From positions 3,891,001 to 3,955,000 of the forward strand of contig CP007053.1 of assembly GCA_000242935.3 (NCBI GenBank): a DNA stretch of 64,000 nt. The letters run 5' to 3'. The stretch's first letter is position 1. Each line of letters begins with the position of its first letter. Made by a program: the position numbers and the translations under genes. The DNA is from Opitutaceae bacterium TAV5. Its GTDB lineage: Bacteria; Verrucomicrobiota; Verrucomicrobiia; Opitutales; Opitutaceae. The notes under the pieces were generated by a model, which had not been told where the DNA came from, did no database searches, and was given only the letters and a program-made list of their open reading frames with translations. Shown piece by piece: positions 1-7,902 of this stretch.

Positions 1-1
1 G

Positions 2-25
2 CTCACCCGTTCACCGAACCAATGA
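2..25 (+). CDS. C-terminal end of an upstream provirus gene (partial)
   Basis: A reading frame open from the window edge ends in TGA at 23-25, giving the tail LTRSPNQ. The next gene starts at 22, so the two would overlap by ATGA. The same overlap occurs repeatedly in this operon (2721, 6933, 7130), which supports a real gene end. Only seven residues are visible, so no function can be given. Confidence 0.35.
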   Translation, partial: LTRSPNQ

Positions 26-180
26 TCAAGAAAATCACCTCCACAGTCACGGCCGCACTCAAATCCGGCCAGTTCTGGGCCGGCTTCGCGGCCGGCATCG
101 TCGTAGGCGTCGCCTACCGCGGGAAAATCCCCGCCGTCATCACCACCAACGCCAGCAAGCTCCCCGGCGCGAGCGCCTGA
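22..180 (+). CDS. Small one-helix membrane protein of the virion operon
   Basis: This 52-residue protein has a short basic start (MIKK), then a hydrophobic, glycine-rich stretch at about residues 18-33 that looks like one membrane helix, and a short polar tail. It lies 47 bases upstream of the capsid candidate. Internal-membrane viruses encode several such small proteins that sit in the lipid layer beneath the capsid, and that is the likely role. It has no recognisable family. It is too short for most gene callers, but the ATGA overlap with the preceding frame and the consistent operon spacing support it. Confidence 0.6.
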   Translation: MIKKITSTVTAALKSGQFWAGFAAGIVVGVAYRGKIPAVITTNASKLPGASA

Positions 181-227
181 GAGTAACGGAATAATAACTA
201 CAAAACCGTTACCACGGATCAAACATC

Positions 228-1043
228 ATGGCTCTCATCGTAAATCCCATCCTCGGCATCGAAGGCGTGACGGCTGGCGGCAATGCAACCGGCTCCCTCC
301 GGGTCGGCCCGCGTTATCACACCCTCGTCTTTTTTACCTACCTGAACGGGGCGCTTGTCGCCGCCGATTCGGTCATCGGCCGCGTCCGCCTGATGGTGAA
401 CAAAAAGGACATCCGCTCCCTGTTCGCTGCCGAAATCCTCAAAATCAACGCGTTCAACAAGCATCCGGACACAGCCGGCGCGCTCTCCATCCATTTTGCG
501 GAGCCGTGGCAGACGGACGTTGACGCGATGATCCGTACCGCCTGGGACACGACCGGCGAACAGTCCTTCACGTTCAGCCTCGAACTCAAAACGCAGGCAG
601 AACCTACCGACATTGTGCGGATCGAAGCCATCCAAGTCTACGACAACGGCCATCTTTTCTCCGCTGATGGAAAGACGCTGGTGAAGTTCATCATGCGCCA
701 GCTTCGCACGACCTACAACGCCGGCGCGGGTCAGTACGACATCACGGACAAGTATGTCGGCAACCGCATCGCTCGTCTGTTTTTCGACGGTCCTTCGAAT
801 ATCACCGATCTCGAAATCGTCGCGGACAATCTCAAGATTCACGACGCCACCAGGGTCGAAAACAACACCCTGCTTGACCGCTACGGCATGGACCCGACGC
901 AATTCAAATATGCGTACGTGGCGGACATCATCGGCCGGACCGAATGGCTGATGGCGAGCGAAACGCTCAACCTGCAACTGGAGTCCGCTGCCGGCCAGAC
1001 CATCACGGTCATCGACGAATCCCTGACGGGCAGTTTCGCCTGA
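228..1043 (+). CDS. Putative double jelly-roll major capsid protein (PM2 P2-like)
   Basis: The protein has 271 residues, nearly the length of PM2 capsid protein P2 (269). By eye it aligns co-linearly with that family. The N-terminal part has the pattern G-x-x-x-x-L-x-x-G-x-x-Y, then an 'I-x-R-V-R-L-x-V-N' strand (residues about 50-58) and 'LSIHF'. The C-terminal domain has 'LLDRYG' (about 219-224), a strand pair around 'YVADIIG', and a final 'TITVIDESL' strand. It is predicted almost all beta, with no signal peptide or membrane helix. It would form the trimeric capsomers of an icosahedral shell around an internal membrane. The neighbouring small membrane proteins fit this. The upstream Shine-Dalgarno is weak. 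The call rests on pattern recognition, not on a search; a structure prediction would settle it. Confidence 0.7.
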   Translation: MALIVNPILGIEGVTAGGNATGSLRVGPRYHTLVFFTYLNGALVAADSVIGRVRLMVNKKDIRSLFAAEILKINAFNKHPDTAGALSIHFAEPWQTDVDAMIRTAWDTTGEQSFTFSLELKTQAEPTDIVRIEAIQVYDNGHLFSADGKTLVKFIMRQLRTTYNAGAGQYDITDKYVGNRIARLFFDGPSNITDLEIVADNLKIHDATRVENNTLLDRYGMDPTQFKYAYVADIIGRTEWLMASETLNLQLESAAGQTITVIDESLTGSFA

Positions 1044-1151
1044 TTCGTTCCACCATCCGAAACCTTCACCGTTCGCGCCGCGCCTGTCATCGCGCCGTCG
1101 GCCTTGTAACCGGCCGGCGCGCCATGCCAGGCGCGGGCGGCGCAATTACTC

Positions 1152-1448
1152 ATGGCTACTTCTTCCGGGGCGGATGCCTCAACTTCCGGTTTTTTTTCCA
1201 ACCTGTTTTCCGGTGTCCTCAATACCGGAACGCAAATCGCGACCACTCTTGTCCAGGGCAAGGTTGACCAGAAAGCGGCCGAAAACGCCGCGAAGCTCGC
1301 CGCCACCCAGGCAGCGGCCGGAACATCGCAGGCCGCAACGCCTGCGACCGGGACCGGCTCCAAGCTGTCGCCCGGCTACTGGATCGCCTTTGTGGCGGTC
1401 GGCGTCGTGGCGTTGATCTCCATCGTTCTAATCGCCCGCCGTCGCTGA
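1152..1448 (+). CDS. Virion membrane protein, C-terminal anchor
   Basis: The 98-residue product has a Ser/Ala/Thr-rich N-terminal part and an alanine-rich central region that could be helical (about 33-65). One strong membrane helix near residues 75-94 is followed by a terminal RRR. This is a tail-anchored topology with the long part on the far side of the membrane from the basic tail. It is separated from the capsid gene by 108 bases and from the next gene by five. The next gene has the same length and plan, so the two may form a pair in the viral membrane. No family is recognised. Confidence 0.65.
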   Translation: MATSSGADASTSGFFSNLFSGVLNTGTQIATTLVQGKVDQKAAENAAKLAATQAAAGTSQAATPATGTGSKLSPGYWIAFVAVGVVALISIVLIARRR

Positions 1449-1453
1449 TTCCC

Positions 1454-1750
1454 ATGTTACCAGCTATCGCAGGAATTGCGTCCTCATTATTCGGAGGCGG
1501 GGACGCGGCCGCTCCCGGCAACGTCTTGGGCGGGAGTATCAATATCGGCAGCAAGGTCGTAGGATCGGGCAAGGCCACGACAACACAGGATGTGCCTGCC
1601 GAGACAGCGGCCGCGACGGCCGCTGTCAACTGGTCTGTGTTGGCGGTACAGATCGGCATCGCCCTGGCTGCGCTGGTAGCTGCCGGCATGCTGCTGTTTG
1701 CACTCCTCCGCGGACCGACTCCCTCCCGCTCCCGCAAAAAGAAAGGCTGA
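1454..1750 (+). CDS. Virion membrane protein, C-terminal anchor
   Basis: This second 98-residue protein shares the plan of the preceding gene. It has a short hydrophobic N-terminus, a polar Gly/Ala/Thr-rich middle and a membrane helix at about residues 59-83, then a basic tail rich in Arg and Lys. The first helix-like segment (residues 1-14) could also touch the membrane. It lies five bases after one gene and two bases before the next, so translation is almost certainly coupled. The likely role is structural, in the membrane under the capsid. There is no match to a named family. Confidence 0.65.
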   Translation: MLPAIAGIASSLFGGGDAAAPGNVLGGSINIGSKVVGSGKATTTQDVPAETAAATAAVNWSVLAVQIGIALAALVAAGMLLFALLRGPTPSRSRKKKG

Positions 1751-1752
1751 AC

Positions 1753-2724
1753 ATGGGACTCTTTTCGTCATCGAAATCGGACGCGTCAACGAAGGTCACT
1801 GACCAGAGCAACAACGTTGCGGATGGCGCTCTCGGCCTCGCTGCCAGCGGCAAGGGTGCCAGTGCGGCCAATGCACAGGATCAGGCTGTATCGGTGTCGG
1901 GGTCGAAAAACACCGTCGATCAGAGCGTAAGCCTGACGGACAATTCCGGGAGCATTCAGGGGCTCAAGGGCAACAACAACACCATCGTCATGCAGACGAC
2001 AGACCACGGCGCCGTTGATGCGTCGATGGGTCTCGCCAGCGATGCTCTTGCCGCGCAGTACCTGACTGCTGACAGCGCCATCAATGCGCAGTCTAGGACG
2101 GCGGAAAATGCCCTTGCGGCAAACGTGCTGGTCACATCCGACGCATTCGACCTTGTGGACAAAACGACGGCCGATGCTCTCGATGCCACCCGCTCCGCCA
2201 GCGCCGACAGTCGCGCAGTTGCGACGGCGGCGCTCGAATCCAATGAATCCGTTGTCGGCAGCGCTCTCGGTTTTGCCGGGGACGCCCTCTCGGGTGCCCT
2301 GGATGCCAACCGTGCGACGACAGCGGACGCTTTTGCGCTGGTCAGCAACACGGCAGGCAAGGCGCTGGACACCGTAGCCACCGGCAACGACAAGGCATTC
2401 GATACGCTCTCGCGTGCCGTCGAACACATGCAGACGGTCACGCTCGAAACGATCAATTCCGCCCGGGCGCAATCGCAGGATGAAAACGCCACCAGCGAAC
2501 GCCTGATCGGCGGCATGGCGGAGAAATTCGCGCAAAACCAGAGCCCCGGACTCGCCGAAAACAAATATTGGATCGGAGCCGCCGCCGCTCTCGGAATCGC
2601 TTTTCTCGCTCTCGGCCGGCCGACTCAGGCCGGACCAACCCCGCGCCCCGCTTCATCCGCCGCGAAGAGCGGCAAACGCACGAAAAACGTCACGCCTGCC
2701 CGGCGTAAAACCGGCTCCAAATGA
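1753..2724 (+). CDS. Alanine-rich repetitive virion protein with membrane anchor
   Basis: The 323-residue protein starts MGLFSSSKS and has a Gln/Asn/Ser-rich beta-like part (about 20-90) with 'NNVADGALGL'-type words. A long Ala/Asp/Thr-rich helical region follows (about 95-260), with loosely repeated units such as 'ATADAFALV' and 'TTADALDAT'. A membrane helix lies at about 274-289, and the tail is strongly basic (Lys/Arg/Pro). The layout suggests an elongated rod or fibre held to the viral membrane by its C-terminus, with the basic end facing the genome. Its stop overlaps the next start (ATGA). It might instead be a membrane-penetration device. No family is recognised. Confidence 0.65.
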   Translation: MGLFSSSKSDASTKVTDQSNNVADGALGLAASGKGASAANAQDQAVSVSGSKNTVDQSVSLTDNSGSIQGLKGNNNTIVMQTTDHGAVDASMGLASDALAAQYLTADSAINAQSRTAENALAANVLVTSDAFDLVDKTTADALDATRSASADSRAVATAALESNESVVGSALGFAGDALSGALDANRATTADAFALVSNTAGKALDTVATGNDKAFDTLSRAVEHMQTVTLETINSARAQSQDENATSERLIGGMAEKFAQNQSPGLAENKYWIGAAAALGIAFLALGRPTQAGPTPRPASSAAKSGKRTKNVTPARRKTGSK

Positions 2725-3287
2725 TCCAACATCACAGCAACGTCTATAACCTGATCATTCCGCACGGACAACCCACCGCGCTGAACGCTGCGGGAAAATT
2801 TCTTTATGTGGTCGATGCCAGCGGTCCGGTCGAACTGAAGGTTGATGACATGTCGCCGAGTATCCTGCGGGCAGGGCAAGGCATGATTTTCGACGGCACG
2901 TTTGAGCGCATCGAACTGCAAAGTCCGGAAGGCGTACGGATGCCGGTCAAGCTGTGGATTGGCTTCACTGCGTTCATCGACAACCGGCAATCCGTCGTGC
3001 CGGCCAAAACCCGGGATCACGCCCGCGCAGACGGTGCAATCGGACCGAACACGAAGGTTGATTTTGCAGGCCGTTACGAGGCTTCGGACATCCAGCGGAA
3101 GAGCATCCTTGTATCCAATCTGGATACGACGCTTTCGGTCGAACTCCTGGACGCGGCCGGCAATGTCATGCTGAACATCTGGCCGCAAACCAGCATCGTG
3201 CACGAAACCTCCGGCCCGGTCTCTGTGCGCAACCCGAACGCGAACGCCGTTTCCGTGCGCATCTCGGAGACGATTTTCACTGCCTGA
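2721..3287 (+). CDS. All-beta minor capsid or vertex protein (putative)
   Basis: The 188-residue protein is predicted to be almost entirely beta strand, with two halves of similar size (about 1-85 and 110-188) joined by a linker containing 'AKTRDHARADG'. Each half reads like a small beta sandwich. It has no signal peptide or membrane helix. It starts inside the stop of the preceding anchored protein and ends four bases before the GTG of the spike gene. That position between anchor and spike is where a penton or vertex base protein would be expected. The role is inferred only from fold type and position. Confidence 0.6.
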   Translation: MIQHHSNVYNLIIPHGQPTALNAAGKFLYVVDASGPVELKVDDMSPSILRAGQGMIFDGTFERIELQSPEGVRMPVKLWIGFTAFIDNRQSVVPAKTRDHARADGAIGPNTKVDFAGRYEASDIQRKSILVSNLDTTLSVELLDAAGNVMLNIWPQTSIVHETSGPVSVRNPNANAVSVRISETIFTA

Positions 3288-3291
3288 CCGC

Positions 3292-4578
3292 GTGAACATC
3301 CAGGCACAGCCCACGCCCCGGCTCTACACGCCCCGCATCCCGTCATGGGCCGCGGGCGCGTCGTTCTGGCGTGATTTCGTGGGCAATCCGAATCTCAACC
3401 CGCCCGGCGCGGCTGGCGGCCCGATCACGTTTACCCGCGCTTCGGCCGCGACGCGAATCAACGCGGCTTGCCTGTTTGAGACGCTCGGTCCGGATGTCCC
3501 TGCGTTCGACTTCGATCCGCTTACTGGTCTTTGCGACGGATTTCGCGTGGAAGGGGCGCGGACAAACATTGTATATCAATCAGCGAACCCGGGCGCGTCG
3601 TCAGGCCATGAAAATATGATATTTGAGTCAGGGCCGGATGGATACAAGCTGATCCCGACTGCGAACCCCTCGCTCCAACACTGGGCACGTATAGGAAATA
3701 TGCCGACCGCCATCGGTACGATTTACACCTGCTCAATTTGGGTAAAGGCGGCAGAGTATCAGTTCGCTCAATTTACGCTGTCATCCGGTTTCGCTCCTGA
3801 TTTTTGGTTGACTGTCAATTTAGCGACCGGGCAACCCTCCTATGTCTCGCCCGGCCTGTCCGTCTACCGTATCAAGCGCGAGGGAGAGTTTTGGCGTATT
3901 TCGATTACTGCCTCAGCCAATGCCGTGAGCGCAACGGGCAGTATCATCGTTGTGCCGCTCCCCGTTTCATACACCAACCGATTGCCGCTCTATGCGACCG
4001 ATGGTGTTTCCGGAATCGTCTTCAGTCGGTCGCAGATGGAGGCAGGTGCATTCCCCTCCAGTTACATCCCCACGGCGGGGGCTGCCGCGACGCGAGCGGC
4101 TGATATCTCCATACTCGATTCCTCTGCATTTGCCGCCGCATATGCGCAAAACGAAGGGACGGTTTTCGTGGAATGGATGCTGCCTCTGAACACAGGGGGC
4201 AATCAAACGATACTGGATTTCGATGGCTCATCCGGGGGCAATCGCTGGCAAATCCACCGGAATTCCGGGAGTAACGATATTAGGCTCTACACCGCCGTGT
4301 CGCCAAACTCTCGGGAAATCCGAATCGGCGGCTTGCTGGACGGTGCGATTGCGCGCAACGCGCTGGCATGGTCCGGCGGCCGGGCGAACTGGAATTATGC
4401 AACGAATGGAGTCACAGGAACCACTACCGCGACGGCCCAAGTCGATCCCCTCAACAAAATGAGAATCGGCACGGGTTACAATGGTACTGAGGCATCTTAC
4501 GGATACATCCGCCGACTGGCACTCTATCCCCACGCCCTCACCGCCGCCCAACTCTCCGCACTCACCACTATCACCTAG
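3292..4578 (+). CDS. Receptor-binding spike protein with lectin-like domain
   Basis: The 428-residue product starts at GTG. The N-terminal peptide MNIQAQPTPRLYT recurs in the gene at 4933 and is probably the attachment to the virion. Residues about 45-90 carry the 'ITFTRASAATR ... FDFDPLTG ... VEGARTN' signature. This is known from phage spike and fibre proteins as a carbohydrate-binding beta domain. The middle has a typical 'W-x-R-I' beta-sandwich pattern. Residues about 275-428 read as a LamG/concanavalin-like lectin domain ending 'RLALYPHALTAAQLSAL'. The role would be host-surface glycan binding. GTG was chosen because it gives the shared N-terminus. The domain type is fairly sure; the exact receptor is unknown. 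Confidence 0.75.
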   Translation: MNIQAQPTPRLYTPRIPSWAAGASFWRDFVGNPNLNPPGAAGGPITFTRASAATRINAACLFETLGPDVPAFDFDPLTGLCDGFRVEGARTNIVYQSANPGASSGHENMIFESGPDGYKLIPTANPSLQHWARIGNMPTAIGTIYTCSIWVKAAEYQFAQFTLSSGFAPDFWLTVNLATGQPSYVSPGLSVYRIKREGEFWRISITASANAVSATGSIIVVPLPVSYTNRLPLYATDGVSGIVFSRSQMEAGAFPSSYIPTAGAAATRAADISILDSSAFAAAYAQNEGTVFVEWMLPLNTGGNQTILDFDGSSGGNRWQIHRNSGSNDIRLYTAVSPNSREIRIGGLLDGAIARNALAWSGGRANWNYATNGVTGTTTATAQVDPLNKMRIGTGYNGTEASYGYIRRLALYPHALTAAQLSALTTIT

Positions 4579-4602
4579 CCGACTCAACAACCGCGTCGGC
4601 TC

Positions 4603-4929
4603 ATGCCTACCACCATGAGCACGTCACCTCATCCCGAATACATGGATTTGTTTTACAGATTCCCGACCGAAGCAGAAGCCCGCGAAATCCTCGCAGACTA
4701 CCTCGCTCCCGACGACTCCGGCGCGCTGCAATGGCTCACGTCGGGCGATGGCTTCGCACTCGATCTCATTGGCCCGCTGTCCGACGTGATCCCGTCCGAC
4801 GATCCGGAGGCGGAACCGCTCATCCTCCCGTTGCCCGGCTGGCATCTGAACCTGCGCACATGGGGCAACCATGTCGCGCCGGACACCGGCCGCATCACTC
4901 CCGACCATCCCCGCCGCGTATGGGCTTGA
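4603..4929 (+). CDS. Small phage protein of the spike region (DUF-like)
   Basis: The 108-residue protein contains the pattern 'FYRFPTEAEAREILADY' near the start and 'LPLPGWHLNLR' near residues 75-86. Short proteins with this pattern, ending in GWH-(V/L)-N, are commonly found next to tail-fibre genes in tailed phages, and their function is not known to me. Here it sits between the two proteins that share an N-terminal module, so it may help fold or assemble the spike. It is the one gene in this operon that hints at exchange with tailed phages. An internal Met at residue 5 or 13 could be the true start. Confidence 0.6.
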   Translation: MPTTMSTSPHPEYMDLFYRFPTEAEAREILADYLAPDDSGALQWLTSGDGFALDLIGPLSDVIPSDDPEAEPLILPLPGWHLNLRTWGNHVAPDTGRITPDHPRRVWA

Positions 4930-4932
4930 CAA

Positions 4933-5391
4933 ATGAACATCCAGGCATGCCCGACTCCGCGCCTCTACACACGTCCGCCGCTCGGTGTGCGGCGTGTGAT
5001 TCTGTACGCGACGGCGGGAGTCTCTGCGCAGGATGCCGCATTGACGCCAATCCCGCGCATGGGCGAGACCACGGCGGCCGGTGTGTCGCTGCATTCGGCC
5101 AGCTACGCGCAGACGTATTTCCCGCCGATGGTCATCGACGGCCCGTCGCATTCGGACGCCGCCGCCGCCTCGGTTGTGCTGCTCTCCGCATCCTGCGCGC
5201 AGACCTATTTCCCGCCCGTGATCATCGACGGCCCGGCACACGCCCACACTGCCAACGCGGGCGTCACGCTCCTGTCGGCCAGCTACGCGCAAACGTACTG
5301 GCCTCCTGTGCCCGTTGACCGGGCTTTCACCGCCGCCACCACAGCCACCGTTTCACTCCTTTCCGCCTCCTATGTCGATTCACGCACTTAA
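4933..5391 (+). CDS. Spike-associated protein with 30-residue tandem repeats
   Basis: The 152-residue protein begins MNIQACPTPRLYT, nearly the same 13 residues as the spike at 3292. After about residue 45 it consists of three and a half tandem repeats of about 30 residues built on 'LLSASYAQTYFPP...IDGP'. The last, partial copy ends the protein as 'SLLSASYVDSRT'. The shared start suggests that both proteins dock to the same virion site, and the repeats would form a short beta-rich stalk or decoration. The stop lies 20 bases inside the next gene. No family is recognised. The repeat number may vary between related viruses. Confidence 0.65.
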   Translation: MNIQACPTPRLYTRPPLGVRRVILYATAGVSAQDAALTPIPRMGETTAAGVSLHSASYAQTYFPPMVIDGPSHSDAAAASVVLLSASCAQTYFPPVIIDGPAHAHTANAGVTLLSASYAQTYWPPVPVDRAFTAATTATVSLLSASYVDSRT

Positions 5392-6529
5392 CGCCCGATG
5401 CACCGTTTCCTATCGACGAGAAATCCTCGAAAACGGCAAGGTTGTCCGCACCCACCGGAATACCAAAAACCTGATTCTGGATAGCGGCATGGACATGATT
5501 GCCACCGTCTGGTGGCACGAACTTATCCGGTATTGCCACCTCGGCAAAGGAATAACCCCCACCAAACGCACGCCCGGCGACGGCACGCTCTTCCGCTACC
5601 TCGCCGCAACTCCTAACCAGTTGCGCGCCCGTAAAGACGGAGTGGATACGTCATTTTTCGCGGCGTCGGATGTTGGTCGCATGATGCGGCTGGATTCCGG
5701 CCTAGAATGCCGGATTACCGGATACACGTCGGCCGCGGTGGTCACGGTCAACGTCACGAAGGGCGGCGGCGTCGATCATGTCGATCAGGTCGGCACGATC
5801 TACCATGTCGAACAGACGAGGCTGGACGACCATCTGCGCCAGCTCGATCCCGACAATTCGCTGGACAATTCGGCGGTGTGGGACGGTCCGACTTCCACCT
5901 GGCGTTACCGTCACACGTTCCTCGGTCCGGTCGAAACCGCAAATGTCGCCTATACGGAAATCGGCTGGTCAAACGGCGATCCGAACAAGCTGTTTGGCCG
6001 TGACCTCATCCCGGGCGGTGGCGATGCCCTGACGCCGAACCAGCGTTACCGCGTCGTGGTCGATTTGTATGTCACCATCGACACCGCCCACCATGATGTT
6101 GACGCACCCGGCGACGGCATCGCCGACCTGACGGGGACGGCGGGCGTGGAAGACATCGCCTATTTCCACCCCGGCAGGGATTGGCACCTGTTCCTTGCCT
6201 CCGGAGCCGAAGCGACCACGCCGTTGCGTGATCCCGCCTCGGATGTTTACGGACCGCCCGGCGACGTGTCGGACAGCACAACCAACGCGCATCAACCCTA
6301 CGTGTCCGGGAGCTACCGGTGCGTCCTCGGATGGCAATTCGTCGGCGGCGAAAACGGCCTCGGCAAAAACGGAATCCGGGCGGTCGGCATCTGGTCAGGC
6401 TGGTACTGGTACGGCAACCGCTGCGTCTACCGCGTCATTCTCGACGCGCCTTTCGACAAGGCACCCTTTTTCACTCTCACGATCCGCTTTGTGTTTTCGT
6501 GGGGGCGAATTCTCGAACCCATCGCGTAA
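5372..6529 (+). CDS. Large virion-associated protein, function unknown
   Basis: The 385-residue protein is read from the ATG at 5372, which overlaps the preceding gene by 20 bases. A longer frame from 5315 adds a proline-rich stretch that is only the shifted reading of that gene. The N-terminal third contains 'NTKNLILDSGMDMIA', a pattern seen in phage fibre and baseplate-associated proteins ('N-x-I-x-x-x-G'). The rest is rich in aromatic residues and Gly with many beta-like segments, for example 'IGWSNGDPNKLFGRDLI'. It has no membrane helix. It probably belongs to the host-recognition apparatus with the two preceding proteins. Confidence 0.65.
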   Translation: MSIHALNARCTVSYRREILENGKVVRTHRNTKNLILDSGMDMIATVWWHELIRYCHLGKGITPTKRTPGDGTLFRYLAATPNQLRARKDGVDTSFFAASDVGRMMRLDSGLECRITGYTSAAVVTVNVTKGGGVDHVDQVGTIYHVEQTRLDDHLRQLDPDNSLDNSAVWDGPTSTWRYRHTFLGPVETANVAYTEIGWSNGDPNKLFGRDLIPGGGDALTPNQRYRVVVDLYVTIDTAHHDVDAPGDGIADLTGTAGVEDIAYFHPGRDWHLFLASGAEATTPLRDPASDVYGPPGDVSDSTTNAHQPYVSGSYRCVLGWQFVGGENGLGKNGIRAVGIWSGWYWYGNRCVYRVILDAPFDKAPFFTLTIRFVFSWGRILEPIA

Positions 6530-6546
6530 CACAAAAACACTACACC

Positions 6547-6936
6547 ATGAGCGCAGCCACAGATCTTGTCGCACAATATGCCCGGGAATCGACCGGACTT
6601 GCTGACCTTCCGATGGATCAATGGACGGATAAACAGCGGACTGCCTATCTGGATGCCGTCGCCAGATTCCGGAAGGAAAACCCGTCCCTGTTCACTCCCG
6701 ACGAACTGAAAGCGGCCGACAACTACGGCAGCGCCGCCGCCGCGCCGGCTCCCGAATTTGACCTTTGGGACGCAACCAAAGAGGCGCTGGCAGAAAGCAC
6801 GTCCAAAGTGTTCGGCGGCATCGGCAACGGCGTCTCTCTCGCCGTCCCCGTCTGGCTCCGCTGGCTCATTGGCGGCGCCATCGTCGCTTTCATCATCAAC
6901 CACGTCGCGCCTTTCCTTCCCCGTTCCCGCAAATGA
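6547..6936 (+). CDS. Membrane-anchored small virion or lysis-region protein
   Basis: The 129-residue protein has a helical N-terminal domain (residues about 5-60, with 'LPMDQWTDKQRTAYLDAVARFRKENP'-like content), an Ala/Pro linker and a C-terminal membrane helix at about 104-123. A short basic end, PRSRK, follows. The start at 6547 gives the best spacing (17 bases after the previous stop); an upstream in-frame ATG overlaps the previous gene heavily and reads as Arg-rich noise. Its stop overlaps the next start (ATGA). It may be another membrane structural protein or part of the lysis unit. Confidence 0.6.
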   Translation: MSAATDLVAQYARESTGLADLPMDQWTDKQRTAYLDAVARFRKENPSLFTPDELKAADNYGSAAAAPAPEFDLWDATKEALAESTSKVFGGIGNGVSLAVPVWLRWLIGGAIVAFIINHVAPFLPRSRK

Positions 6937-7133
6937 CGCACCGCACCCATCATCTCGCCGCCTTGGCCGGAACTGCCATCAGCGCCATCGGCGCGCTCAC
7001 GCCGTCCGATTGGGCACACCTCGCCGCCGCCTTCTCCGGCCTCGCTGCCGGGACTTACTACGCCGTGCAGGCCGCAACGGCCGCGCATCGCCTCATCCTC
7101 CGTCTCCGCCGTCGTCACCGCGCCACCAAATGA
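6933..7133 (+). CDS. Holin-like two-helix small membrane protein (putative)
   Basis: The 66-residue protein has two hydrophobic segments (about 8-23 and 29-47) separated by a short polar turn with 'PSDW', and a strongly basic tail. Size, two-helix topology and charged end are those of small phage holins. The gene overlaps both neighbours by ATGA, so translation is coupled with the membrane protein before and the lipoprotein after. Holin function is an inference from topology; a plain structural membrane protein is the main alternative. No lysozyme-like gene is recognised nearby. Confidence 0.5.
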   Translation: MTHRTHHLAALAGTAISAIGALTPSDWAHLAAAFSGLAAGTYYAVQAATAAHRLILRLRRRHRATK

Positions 7134-7891
7134 AAACACGAATCCTCATCCTCGCTCTTGCCCTGCCTCTCGCCGGATGCGTGTCCGGCCATCAGTCGTC
7201 ACTGTGGAAACCGTGGACATGGGGGCAGGGAGCCGCCGCCGCCCGCCTGGAGAAGGCCGAGAGCAAGCAGGCGACGGAAGAAGCCGCCCTTGTCGATGCC
7301 GCCCAGGTCGAAACCGTCAAAACCCAGGCGGCGCTTTTGCGTGCAGAGGATTCGCGACCGGTGGAGGTTGCGCGCCGGACCAATGACAACGCCGTCTCCC
7401 TGCTCAACCAGCGGAAGCCGATCAGCGCGGCCGCTCAGGCCGAAGCGATGGACATCGTGCGCGGCCTGTTGAGCGAAGAGACAGCAAAACGCGAAGCGGC
7501 CGAACAACGGCAACTCGCGGCCGAATCGGACAACCTCAAACTCTCCCGAGACCTCGAAGCCACCCGGAAGGCTCTTGGCGAGTTGAGCGCAGAGGCCAAA
7601 GCGGAGGCCGCCAAAAACCTCGAACTGGCAAACGAGCTTCGCCGCCGCACCTGGTATGCCTGGGCGGGCGGTATTGTTTCCGCCGTGCTCACCGTCGCCG
7701 CCATTGCCTACCGGCTGAACCTTGGCCGGCTGCAAACCGGCGTCGGCAACGCGTTGGCGTCGCTGCAATCCCGATACGGCACCTCTGACGAGGACGTGAA
7801 GGCCATCCGTGCCGAAATCGACGCGATGGCCGGACTTGCCACGCAAAAGGGCATTGCCGGCGCGCTCGGCAAGGCCCTCGCCAGATCCTGA
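7130..7891 (+). CDS. Coiled-coil lipoprotein with second membrane helix
   Basis: The 253-residue protein opens with a lipoprotein signal: a basic start, a hydrophobic core and the lipobox LAGC with Cys17. Residues about 35-170 are Ala/Glu/Lys/Arg-rich and look like a long coiled coil. A membrane helix at about 178-196 and a helical C-terminal domain follow. Anchoring at both ends could let it span the periplasm, as a one-piece spanin does, and it directly follows a holin-like gene. It could instead form a DNA-delivery conduit. The start is fixed by the ATGA overlap and the lipobox. Confidence 0.6.
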   Translation: MKTRILILALALPLAGCVSGHQSSLWKPWTWGQGAAAARLEKAESKQATEEAALVDAAQVETVKTQAALLRAEDSRPVEVARRTNDNAVSLLNQRKPISAAAQAEAMDIVRGLLSEETAKREAAEQRQLAAESDNLKLSRDLEATRKALGELSAEAKAEAAKNLELANELRRRTWYAWAGGIVSAVLTVAAIAYRLNLGRLQTGVGNALASLQSRYGTSDEDVKAIRAEIDAMAGLATQKGIAGALGKALARS

Positions 7892-7902
7892 TTTTTCCCG
7901 TC

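Noticed and set aside
219-1145. Long open frame on the minus strand opposite the capsid gene
   Set aside because: Composition is Arg/Gly/Asp-rich noise and the plus-strand protein shows a clear capsid-like pattern.
4603-4929. Tail-fibre neighbour protein taken as proof of a tailed phage
   Set aside because: It is a lone small protein near a spike; no head, portal, terminase or tail gene accompanies it, and the capsid candidate points elsewhere.
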